Assembly: GCA_016256075.1 (NCBI GenBank)
Contig: SDVU01000028.1
Coordinates: 1-27,182 of the forward strand
DNA from: Dictyocoela muelleri
Lineage: Eukaryota > Microsporidia
Length of the DNA: 27,182 bases
Reading direction: 5' to 3'
The notes under the pieces are model-generated. The model did not search any database. It had not been told where the DNA came from and saw nothing but the letters and a program-made list of their open reading frames with translations. This document shows, in pieces, positions 9,005-18,245 of this stretch (position 1 is the stretch's first letter; the number at the start of each line of letters is the position of its first letter). Both the position numbers and the translations under genes were made by a program.

Positions 9005-9275
9005 TTATTATAGTACCCTCGTTGCATCATAATAGTACCCTCGTTGCATCATTTTACCTCATCGTTGCATTATTATAGTCAATCGTTCATATTTATAGTA
9101 CCTTCGTTATCATTATAGTACCTTCGTTGCAGTATTATAGTCCACTCGTTGCATTATTATAGTATCTTCGTTGCATTATTATAGTACCATCGTAGTATTA
9201 TTATAGGACCTTTTTTGCATTATTATTCCCTTCGTTGCATTATTATTGCTCCTTCGTCGCGTTATTATTGTCAAA
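9005..9275. repeat. About 22-25 bp tandem array, left arm of X2
   Basis: About ten variable copies of a unit like TTCGTTGCATTATTATAGTACC. The inverted array is at 10438-10580. Unit length drifts between copies, so the array is old or repeatedly reshuffled. Confidence 0.85.
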
Positions 9276-9397
9276 TTACAGGAGTTTAAAAACTTTAAAC
9301 CCGTTTTTTAAAGTTTTAGACCCGTTTTTTTCAAAGTTATTTATAGATATATAAATTCGTTTTGTTAGAATTGAAGATTGTCTGCGAAAAATTGACC

Positions 9398-9845
9398 TGA
9401 TAAATTAATTTTACAGCCCATTTTTTCAGCAATATTTTTTAATCCCGCATTTATCCACATTTTTTAACCCTTTTTTAACCATTATTTTTTCAACTCTTTT
9501 TTTTAAACCTTATTTTTTGCCCTTATTTTTTAAACTTATTTTTAAACCTTCATTTCCTACTCTTATTTTTCAAACCCCCATTTTTTCACGCCTATTTTTT
9601 ACCTCTAAAATTTTGGAACTAGTTTTTAACCATATTTTCAATCTTTATTAAAAAACGGAGGTTTATAAAATAAGGGTTAAAATTAATGGTAAAATGGGGG
9701 TCAAAAGAGGTCAAAATGAAGTTTAAAATAGGGTTGAAAAATATATTAAAAAAATAAGGTTGAAAAAATAGGGTTGATAAATAGGGTTTAGAAATATCGT
9801 TGGGAAATATTGTTGAAAAATAGGGGTGATAATTAATAATTCGAA
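9398..9845. repeat. Mirrored TTTTTAACCC-like array inside X2
   Basis: The left half (9398-9612) is a run of short pyrimidine-rich units such as CCTTATTTTTTAAACC and CCCCCATTTTTTC. The right half (9640-9845) is the inverted counterpart, with units such as GAAAAATAGGGTTGATAAA. The centre is near 9625. It resembles a long stem built from 17-24 base units. The units vary too much for a telomere. An open frame across the right half on the minus strand (from 9966) is a by-product of the repeats. Confidence 0.75.
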
Positions 9846-10335
9846 GCGATTTTTCGCAAAAAAATATATATATTACATGTTGACAACATCCATAGCTACC
9901 AATCCGGCGAGTCGTCTCCAACATAATCTGTGACCTTTGGTTCTTGGTGTTCCAATAATAAGTCATTTCCTAAGCTACCCATAAGTCCACCAGTATACAG
10001 GATATTCGTTCTTTTATGACTCAGCAGGATATAGGTAATTAGAGGCTTTTCATGAATTTTCATTTTTCACTACTTTTTGCTGAGATGCGCCGCAGCACTC
10101 ATCTCCACACCTAAGAGAGCCACTTCTCATTCATTTTCATATTAGACGAAGTCTTAATCAGCTATACCACACTGGAACAACTGTATATATACTATAATTA
10201 TATAGTTATGACCGCTTAATGTTATTATCTCATTATATATTAAAGAGAGAAGTCAGAGGGATTCGAACACGATACTTAAATTTTACATTCAAGAGTGTTG
10301 ACCACTGAGCTGTCTGCCTGCGAAAAATATATAAT
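9846..10335. other. Core of X2, less AT-rich, no recognised gene
   Basis: Base composition is more balanced than in the neighbours, especially 9890-10180, which hints at a captured or coding origin. No frame on either strand matches a family I recognise. It contains the tRNA-like piece at 10246-10322. Confidence 0.5.
10246..10322 (-). pseudogene. tRNA-like remnant
   Basis: On the minus strand, GACAGCTCAGTGGTCAA is a good D-arm/A-box, and GTGTTCGAATCCC, 30 bases on, is a good T-loop/B-box. The spacing suits a tRNA. The acceptor ends do not pair, only two of five T-stem pairs form, and the anticodon stem is poor, so it is a tRNA pseudogene or tRNA-derived piece, not a working gene. Identity of the original tRNA cannot be decided. 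Confidence 0.5.
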
Positions 10336-10437
10336 TCTAAGAAAATGTGTCTATATCTGTATAAATAACTTTGGAAGAAATAGGTCTATAATTTTGAAAA
10401 AATGTATCGAAACTTTTTAAATTCCTGTATTGGAATA

Positions 10438-10580
10438 TAATAATGCAACGAAGGTAGTATAATAGTGCAACGAAGGCACTATAATAATGTAACGAGGGGA
10501 CTATAATAATTCCAACGATGGGACTATAATAATGCAATGAAGAGGCATGAAATGTATCGAGGGAACTATAATAATGCGAC
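10438..10580. repeat. About 22-bp tandem array, right arm of X2
   Basis: Six to seven copies of AATAATGCAACGAAGG-ACTAT-type units, inverted relative to the array at 9005-9275. The antisense open frame across 10337-10537 is a repeat by-product. Confidence 0.85.
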
Positions 10581-10617
10581 GAGAATACTAAAATAATGAA
10601 AAGTACAGTATTTTTAT

Positions 10618-11692
10618 TTATTTTTAAATATTTAAAAAGCGTCTATAACCAGAATTCCTCGAAATGTGCACATTCGTGAATAAAGAGATGAATTTTATGT
10701 GTTAATCGAAAGCAAAAACAATATTTTAATGTTTCTAATATAGATTTGATATACATATATGGATATAGATACTATAAAGAAAAAATAGACCCACCATAAA
10801 ATTTGATTTTAACCTAATTATTAAATCTTTAAAATTCCCAAATATGATTTAAAAATGTATTAATCAAAAAGGCTCATTTGTTTTAGTAGTAATTAATCAT
10901 CTTATTTAAAATCAGAGACTATCAGACATTTATAACAATTAAAGAGTTGTTTTTCCGAAATATTTTATTATACGCAAAGCCATATTAGTCTTTTCTCGTT
11001 CAAAGTTTCCCCTTTATTAACTTTTTTGTTGAAAATCTTTTAACAATTTCTATTCGGTAAAATAGGCAACGTTGTGGAAATTAGAAACCCCATTTTGATC
11101 ATATAACACCATTTAATTCTTAATTTAGAAATCAACCTTTTAAATAATTATAATTCACCGTAAAGGCGCGTTTGCGCTTTAGCACAAAAGTGAATTTCAA
11201 CGCAATTTTCCCAAAATTAAAACCTAAAAAACGTAATACCTAAATAATAATTTTATTTTATCAAAAAAGCCGGCTTATTTCTCTTAGGAATAGTAAATCA
11301 TAATATTTCGCGTTCATCTTTAAGAATTTAATAAATCGCATGATACTCGAATTCTGTTTTAGTTAATTTTCATTCAGAATCAGAAACTAATAAAGAAAAA
11401 TTAGAATTAATATAACTCGTATAAGTAAAAACACGTATTCTTAAATTTAGAATAAAAAGAATGAAGCATAAATGTTAATTCATAATTCGCTTCCATTGCT
11501 TTTATTATACCCCTATACACCGTTATTTGTTATGAAAACTTTTGCTATAATTTGGTCATAAACATTTCATGAGACATATTTATAGACATTTTCATTTGTA
11601 CTTTTTATGAAGTTGCTATAAAAATAATTTAAATGGTTTATTATGCTATTATTATAACCATGCTTATTAAAGATGTCAATTTTATAAGTTAT
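10618..11692. other. AT-rich non-coding stretch
   Basis: About 1.1 kb with no gene or array. The only notable motif is a small GC-rich inverted repeat near 11162-11180 (AAAGGCGC/GCGCTTT), which recalls the motif pair at 862 and 1424. Confidence 0.5.
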
Positions 11693-11961
11693 TGTTGCAT
11701 CAAAAAACGACTCCCTGCACAAAACGACCCCTTTAAATTAAATATAAAAATTTAAAAAATTAATTTTTGATAATGAATTTTTATTAATAGCCTCGCATCA
11801 CAAAATGACCCCTTTAATTTGATATAAAAAAATCAATATTTGATAATGAATTTTATTAATAATGTCACCAGAAAAAAAATCATCACAAAACGACCCCCCT
11901 TAATTAATTATATAAAAAAATTATAATTTTATTTAAATTAAATATAAGCATAATTTTATTA
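11693..11961. repeat. Left terminal inverted repeat of the Ginger-like element
   Basis: It starts TGTTGCATCA and contains three copies of a CACAAAACGACCCC-like motif (11718-11731, 11799-11812, 11884-11897) spaced 81-85 bases. Each is followed by a T/A-rich spacer, the first two containing TTTGATAATGAATTTT. The inverted partner is at 13361-13629. The repeated motif is a candidate binding site for the transposase. Confidence 0.9.
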
Positions 11962-12022
11962 AAATTAATATATAATCATAATTTTTTTGATTTTTTTTTA
12001 TTTTAATAAATCATTATACCTT

Positions 12023-13222
12023 ATGACGAAAAAATTTTGTATAATGAGTGAACAAGAAAAAAACGAAATAATAATGTATTTATCGTCAGGGAAATATCCT
12101 GAAAACTTAAATAAATATCAGAAAAGAAATCTTAGGCGTAAATCCGAACTTTTATTTTTACGTAACAACATTCTTTACATAAAAGAAAATACAGTTGAAA
12201 AAATATTTATTTGTGTGTATGAAAATGACAAGAAAAAAAGTTTAATAATTAATTCACATAACGAAGATCATGCTGGAATAAGAACAACATTTGATCGTAT
12301 AAAATCTTTTGCATATGGAATTACTCTTAAGGATGTTGGCCGGGTTTTAAATAGATGTGAAAACTGCATCAGAGAGCGACCTCCGCAAATTTGTAGAGGT
12401 GTGAATCCGATTGTCCCAAATTATCCTCGAGAGAGATTGATTGTAGATACTATTGATATGAGAATGTATAGTGATCATAATGATGAGTTTAAATACATTT
12501 TTACATTCATAGACTCATTTACTAAATTTGGCTGGGCATACAAATCAAAAAAGAAAGATGCAGAAAGCTTTTCTAAAATTTTGCTGAACCATTTTTACGA
12601 AGAAGGACTTTGGACTATTTTCCATAGTGATAATGGAAGAGAGTTTGTAAACTCCAAAGTAACAGAAATTCTAAAAAAATTCAACATAAGATCAGTTCAT
12701 GGCATGCCTTATCATCCACAAAGTCAGGGACAAGTAGAAAGATTCAATAGAACGCTAAAAGAAAGGCTCAGGAAGAGTATGCCGATAGGTTGTTTCAACT
12801 GGATTAATCACATCGATAAAGTCGTTTTTTTATATAATAACACTAATCACAGGGCTACTAGATGCAAGCCTTTCGTTTTATTCAAAGGATTTGATATTGA
12901 TCTTTTCTCAAATAACTCATTTAATGATAATAATAATATTGCAATTGTAAGATCACGAATTATGGATTATATTGATTCATTTCGCAGAGAATATATTATG
13001 AGACAATATGATGAAATTTCACTATTCAGTATAGTAATAGTAGCTCGATCATATAACTTTAATAAGTTACGCAGAAGACATACATTTGAATCTTTATATT
13101 ATCCAAATAATTTTTTAGTTGTTGATATTGAAAGTGATAGTGTTAAAATTCGTGATACAATTACAGGCGATGAAAAGGTAGTTTCACGTAGACAAATTAA
13201 ACTAATAAGTAATACCGAATAA
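12023..13222 (+). CDS. Integrase-type DDE transposase (Ginger-like)
   Basis: Predicted to cut and join the ends of the surrounding transposon. The frame is open from 11987 to TAA 13220-13222. I place the start at ATG 12023 (399 aa), because the longer frame begins with TTG inside a T run; ATG 12044 (392 aa) is an alternative. Numbered from 11987, an H2C2 zinc finger has His91, His95, Cys124 and Cys127 (SHNEDHAG...RCENC). The core has Asp154 in RLIVDTIDM, Asp215 in HSDNGREF and Glu251 in GQVERFNRTLKERL, exactly 35 residues between the last two. After the core come a helical segment and a small beta-rich domain (about 340-408, ending GDEKVVSRRQIKLI) like the C-terminal domains of Gypsy-type integrases. 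No frameshift or stop. It lies alone between the inverted repeats; AATAAA right after the stop may help polyadenylation. Function is inferred from family; family match is strong. Confidence 0.88.
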   Translation: MTKKFCIMSEQEKNEIIMYLSSGKYPENLNKYQKRNLRRKSELLFLRNNILYIKENTVEKIFICVYENDKKKSLIINSHNEDHAGIRTTFDRIKSFAYGITLKDVGRVLNRCENCIRERPPQICRGVNPIVPNYPRERLIVDTIDMRMYSDHNDEFKYIFTFIDSFTKFGWAYKSKKKDAESFSKILLNHFYEEGLWTIFHSDNGREFVNSKVTEILKKFNIRSVHGMPYHPQSQGQVERFNRTLKERLRKSMPIGCFNWINHIDKVVFLYNNTNHRATRCKPFVLFKGFDIDLFSNNSFNDNNNIAIVRSRIMDYIDSFRREYIMRQYDEISLFSIVIVARSYNFNKLRRRHTFESLYYPNNFLVVDIESDSVKIRDTITGDEKVVSRRQIKLISNTE

Positions 13223-13360
13223 ATAAAATATTTTAATTTGATAAAATTTTTAGTAAATTATATTTTTAAGCTTTTAATATATCTCATAATGAATTATTTA
13301 TAAAAAATAAAATAATGATAGTTATTAAGTTTTATTATTATTTTATTTCTAATTATATAT

Positions 13361-13629
13361 ATAAAATTATGCTTATATTTAATTTAAATAAAATTATAAT
13401 TTTTTTATATAATTAATTAAGGGGGGGGGGGTCGTTTTGTGATGATTTTTTTTTGTTAAATTATTAATAAAATTCATTATCAAATATTGATATTTTTAAA
13501 TCAAATTAAAGGGGTCATTTTGTGATGCGATCCTATTAATAAAAATTCATTATCAAAAATTAATTTTTTAAATTTTTATATTTAATTAAAGGAGTCATTT
13601 TGTGCAGGGAGTCGTTTTGTGATGCAACA
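13361..13629. repeat. Right terminal inverted repeat of the Ginger-like element
   Basis: Inverted copy of 11693-11961, ending TGATGCAACA. The GGGG-TCGTTTTGTG motif recurs near 13428-13443, 13511-13524 and 13591-13604, with a partial fourth at 13611-13620. An 11-base G run at 13421-13431 is longer than the matching C run on the left. Confidence 0.9.
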
Positions 13630-13807
13630 TATATGATAAAAAACATAAGTTTTTTTTTCGATTCGGAATGATTTTCAAAACGATTTTTTAGATTGGTTAT
13701 TTCGATAACAAATAATTATATTCTAAACATTACAATGTTTATTATAATTGACGTATTTTTTTTTGGTGTTGATAAAAGCTATTTAAGAAAATTGAAATTA
13801 AATAAAT

Positions 13808-14173
13808 ATGAGTTTTAAGAAAAAATTTAATAATTTGAATTCTAAAAAAGTACAATATAAAAACTATGAAATAAGATACTTTTAGAGGATCAAAAAGGCA
13901 TTATAACCTACGAAAGACACTATCAGATTTCTTTATACATACCATAAATATATAACAGGACATATCTACTCTATGATGAGAGACATAATGAATTCATTCG
14001 TCAATGATTCCGAGAAAACATTAGATATCGATATTAGAAAAAAAATCTTAAAAATGATATTTCCAGATGCAGATATTAAAAAAAATACATATAAAATAAT
14101 AATTTCGGATGCAGATATAAATGTGGATTTTGAAATATGTATATTTATGAAAAAAAAAGATATCGAAAATTGA
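13808..14173 (+). pseudogene. Decayed small gene, unrecognised
   Basis: One frame runs from ATG 13808 (MSFKKKFNNLNSKKVQYKNY) to TGA 14171-14173, 121 codons, with only two internal stops (TAG 13883-13885, TAA 13904-13906). The last 66 codons are open from 13973 (reading from MMRDIMNSFVNDSEK). Near the end are two similar short blocks, PDADIKK and SDADINV, 17 residues apart. Two stops in 121 codons is low for DNA this AT-rich, so a once-coding origin is plausible. It lies just outside the right end of the Ginger-like element, with no terminal repeats of its own. No family recognised; it could be a host gene remnant or a piece of an unknown element. Confidence 0.45.
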
Positions 14174-14640
14174 TCGCATAAATTAAAATAATTTATAGAA
14201 AATATTAAATATTAAAAGATCGTGGGTGTAGCTTTTAAGAGCTTTGCTTCACAAATAAAAAACTCTTATAGCAAAAATGATCATTTTATATTCTTATATG
14301 AACTTATTAGAAAAAATAAAATCATTTTTAGCTTAAAAATTTCTACAGGCATTAACTAATACAAAATAAATTATGTTTGTGACAATTAAAGAACATAATA
14401 AATAAATAATAAGTTTGTAAAAGATATCGCTAATTGTAAAAAATAGTCTGTAAATTAGATTGTGTTCTTTTGGAATCTAAATTCCTTGGAAATTTAACGA
14501 CAGAGACTAAAATTAAGATGATGGAATAAAAAAGATGAGTTTTGAATATTAATTGATTTATAACAAATATTAAACACATTGTTATTAGATATTAAAAAAA
14601 TGATATTAAAAGAACGGTACTATTACAAGAATACATTAAA
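14174..14640. other. AT-rich non-coding stretch
   Basis: No gene, array or strong inverted repeat seen. Confidence 0.45.
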
Positions 14641-14911
14641 TATTTTTTGATAGTGAATTTATTTTTATAGAAACGTTCAATTGAAAAATATCTATACCTT
14701 TTTATACCAATTGTCTTCCAGCATTCTTTATTATATCTATAAATAGTAATAACAAAAGATATCGATAATCTTATTCAGAAAATTTTCGATATCTTATATA
14801 TTTTCTATTTATAGATATAATAAAAAATGCTGAAAGACAATTAGTATAACAAGGTATTTATATTATTTTATTGAAAGTTACTATAAAAATAAATTCACTA
14901 TCAAAAAATTT
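14641..14911. mobile_element. Fold-back MITE, whole copy (TTTTTTGATAGTGAA ends)
   Basis: The ends TTTTTTGATAGTGAATTTAT and, inverted, ATAAATTCACTATCAAAAAA pair. So do inner parts: ACCAATTGTCTTCCAGCATT with ATGCTGAAAGACAATTAGTA, and TATATCTATAAATAG with CTATTTATAGATATA. The centre is near 14775. Non-coding. A second copy is at 21210-23826, split by a retroelement, and this copy shows what the split one looked like. Confidence 0.85.
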
Positions 14912-14999
14912 TTTGTAATTTTACTTTTTTTTATTTTTACATTTTTATTTTTATTTTAAAAAATACCCTTATGTCTAATATAAAAAAGATAAATATTAT

Positions 15000-15254
15000 A
15001 GTATCGATGATAATCAATATACATAACCGCATGTCAAGCTTTTAGAATTTTTGATTTATTTTCTCCATAAATATTAAGTGTGAAATTTACAAATTGATGA
15101 ATAAGGTATTTAAGAAATTACAATATGGAAGCCAGCCACGAACAAGGAAAGAACATTTCTAGCAAATAAAATCCTCAGAATTTAATAAAAATTTTTTAAA
15201 GGCACTTTATATTAATTTTATTGCATGTTTCGGCGTGTTCTCGTGAACACGACA
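15000..15254 (+). repeat. Left LTR of the 15000-20262 Ty3/Gypsy element
   Basis: Direct repeat partner of 20005-20262. Shared landmarks are GCATGTCAAGCTTTTAGAAT near the start, AAGGAAAGAACAT in the middle and CTCGTGAACACGACA at the end. The exact start is uncertain by a few bases. Confidence 0.85.
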
Positions 15255-18245
15255 TTATGAGCTCATAGTAATCATTCGAGGAAGCCTTAAGGAAAGAAGA
15301 TATGGAATCTATGGCAATGCATGAAAATCTAAAAACATAAAAAGCGACCCTTTAATATGTATCGCGTCCACAGGACTGCGACTTCAACACACAATCACAT
15401 TGTTAACAAACATATTTTAAGACTTATTAAAATGGTTTCAAATATTAAAGAAATAGCAATAATGTGTAATTGGTCAGGCGAGGCCAATGTCTAGGTATTA
15501 AAGCAAGTAATAAGTAGCGACATTTAATCATAAATAGGTCCCATAACCTCAGCAGAAAAAATTTTACACAATTTATTACGACTTAAATATAACCCAACTA
15601 AAGCACACTATTATTATCTCAAGTTAGCAAACATAAAACTGAAGAATTTTTTAAGAATCAAGACATACGCCAACAAGATAAGCGAGATATGTTATAAACT
15701 GAAAGCTCGTAGCAATTATTCTAATAAATGATTGTGTTAAAATTTGAAATATAATTTTTTTAAACTTAGAGGGATGTGTCAAAATGAAAATTACCAAATT
15801 AAGAAAAACTAATATGAAACAGATATACGAAACCATAGAGAAGGTTTAGAATATAATAATTGAAGGAATTTATACGAAGAACAGAAACATAGATGTACAA
15901 ACAATCATAAGGGTATTAAAAAATCAAATTTTATCGCAGTTTAGATCATTAAAAAAGATTAAAGAATGACAAAATTTTGCGATTTACAACAATCCAAAAT
16001 CACATTCCAATGAAGAATGTCGAAAACATAAAAAAAAACATCATTCAAATGCATTTTAAGTGAACAACGAAACAAACCAATAACACTGAAATCGAATTAA
16101 CCTTTGATTAAACATCGTATAGAGCTTAAATAGACACAGGAACAAAATTTAATTTATTTCGGAAACTATTGCAGAAACGACTGACTCTCAATTAAGTACA
16201 CATGACAGTTTAATTATAATAGAAACAGCATCTTGTGAGAACATAACGTGTCGACATACCAAATATATATATTTTAAAATAAAATGTGATAAAGATATTA
16301 CATTAATACCCTTTTCTACATGTTTCATTCTATATCGCCTAAAATAATATTATGAATGCAATTTCTTCAAGAGAATGAAAGTATAATAAATATAAGAGAC
16401 AATTACATAAGTTTAGATGGTAAGGAATATGAACTAGATATTAATGATAATTTAATTTATAGTAGTGAGAAATCAATATTTTACAAATCCAAAATTTTAA
16501 CGCTGAAAAGGGCCGAAGAAAAATTAACAGAATATTTCCAAAGATTTAACAAGACCACCCAGAGATCGGTCATATAAAAACAATAAAACATGAATCAATT
16601 TTTTAAAAATGTTTGTTCCAAAGATATAATAAAAATATCCCATACCGATACATTTGAAAGACGACGTTAAGGTACATCTTGAAAAATAAGCAGAAAATTT
16701 GAATATAATAGTAAAAAGAAAAATCAGATATTCCTCACCGGCATTCCCCATAAAAAAGAAAAACAATAAGATCTGAATAGTTATAGTTTTTCGTGAATTA
16801 AATAAATGCACAAATCCAATCAAAGTAACTTTTCCCTCATTAACAGGTTGTCTACATTCCTTAAATGAATCAAAAATCTTTTCCACGATCGACCATAACA
16901 ACAGATATTACCAGATTGAAATTAACGTAGGGATAAAAAAACAGCTTTCAGAATAAACTGAGAAACATACGTATTCTTATAATGCCGTTCAGGTTATCGA
17001 ATGATCTAGAACATTTACAAAGGCTATAATATAAGTTATTAATGAACTCAATTATGTTAAAATTTATATGGATGACATTCTCGTTTATTCTGAAAAATTG
17101 CAGAGAGCCAGTATGCACATAAGAATCATGCTCTAATCTCTTAATTACTAATATAGCTTCCATAAACTTCAAATAGTAAAAATTTAATCAACATCAAATT
17201 TAGTTTCTCGGTCATATAATAAATGAATTTAATAAAAGCTATTTTACACCTATTTAATAAAAAAAAACACTAAAATTACCGCCGAGAGGAAAAGATTTGC
17301 AAAATTTATTAAGGTTTATAAACTGGTTTCGCCATTTTGTTAAAAATTATGCAATACAGACCATTCTATTCTACAAAGGAATTAATAGGAGGAAAAGAAG
17401 ATAAAATGACAGACGACGATACAAGGTGGGTTTAAATCTAATATCAAAAATAAAGTAAAATGTCACCTTAACGCATGTACAACTAAAAAAAATCTTTACA
17501 TTAGAAGTTGACGCCTCAAAAATCCATAAAACAGGGCTATACTTTTACAAGGAGACAAGATTTTATAATTATTTAGCGCAAATACAAGAAAAATGATATT
17601 TAATACACAATTTCCTAAAAGAAAACTTTGGCTATCCGGAAAGTACTTACATACCTTCGACAACTGGTTCGTGGAAGCAGTATAATATTTAAACAGATCA
17701 TTACAATAACCTATTTGACAAAGAATCAACATAAAGAAAGAAGCGCTTAAAATATTAATGCAGGAATATGACTTGGAAGTTCAACATGTTCAGGGAAGGA
17801 ATAACTATTCAGCAGATTTCCTTTAAAGAATATCTAATTTTATTTATGGTTCTATCTAAACTTTAGATTAAAAAATAAGTTACGAGATGTTTCTATATAT
17901 ATCTTGTACTATGACGATCTCTTGAAAAATCTATCTAGGATTCAATGTGTAAAAACTGATAAAAAAGTAAACATACAAAGTAATTGCAGAGATGCATAAA
18001 TTTCATCTACATCCAGGATACTCTATGTTTAAAGAAGCTTCTTCAAAACGAATGTATATTAGTAAATTTAGCAAGGTGATCTGAGACATATGTACAAATT
18101 GCTTAAACTGCCAAAGGTAGAAAACATCTTATTAAAAAACGCTTTTTATAAGCTTTCAACCTAAAATACCTGAGTTATATAAAGAAATCGTTTGATATTA
18201 AAGGTCCAATAAAGGTAATACATTTTAAAATATCAAAAAAAGTTG

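Larger units (their letters stand above)
8985..10617. mobile_element. Fold-back element X2 with tandem-repeat arms
   Basis: The left arm (8985 to about 9355) starts ATACTTTCCATTTCATTATT and then has about ten units like TAGTACCTTCGTTGCATTAT, followed by two units like AAAGTTTTAGACCCGTTTTT and ATTTATAGATATATA. The right arm (about 10336-10617) is the inverted match: ATATCTGTATAAATAACTTT, GGTCTATAATTTTG, six to seven inverted CGTTGCATTATTATAG units, then AATAATGAAAAGTACAGTAT. Between them lie a mirrored array (9398-9845) and a less AT-rich core (9846-10335) with a tRNA-like piece. No transposase gene is seen. The layered arms match the orphan arrays at 2203-2465 in style, and the class resembles Foldback elements; that grouping is an inference. 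Confidence 0.75.
11693..13629 (+). mobile_element. Ginger-like DNA transposon, looks whole
   Basis: A 1937-bp element with 269-bp terminal inverted repeats (11693-11961 and 13361-13629) around one open integrase-type gene. The tips read TGTTGCATCA, matching the TGTNR tip I recall for Ginger elements and many Gypsy LTRs. The arms are nearly identical by eye apart from a length change in a G run and scattered substitutions, while nearby elements are far more decayed, so it looks the youngest here. Only a 3-base TAT is shared by both flanks, so the target duplication is unclear. A Polinton is unlikely: the element is short and has no polymerase or capsid gene. An LTR element is unlikely because the end repeats are inverted, and no gag or RT is present. 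Confidence 0.8.

Noticed and set aside
9398-9845. Telomere or internal telomeric repeat (TTTTTAACCC look)
   Set aside because: Units vary in length and sequence and are mirrored inside an element, unlike a regular telomere tract.
10246-10322. Functional tRNA gene
   Set aside because: A and B boxes are good but acceptor, T-stem and anticodon stem do not pair.
9619-10537. Minus-strand open frames at 9966-9619 and 10537-10337
   Set aside because: Both run across tandem arrays, and their repetitive translations follow the DNA repeats.
11693-13629. Polinton or LTR retroelement fragment
   Set aside because: The element is complete at 1.9 kb with inverted, not direct, end repeats and has only an integrase gene.
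15651-15836. 61-codon minus-strand open frame rich in hydrophobic residues
   Set aside because: It lies antisense to the gag-like region of a fossil retroelement. AT-rich antisense frames often look like membrane segments.
16524-17172. Two minus-strand open frames (16901-16524 and 17172-16948)
   Set aside because: Both are antisense to the reverse transcriptase region of the Ty3/Gypsy fossil. Protein likeness is on the plus strand only.
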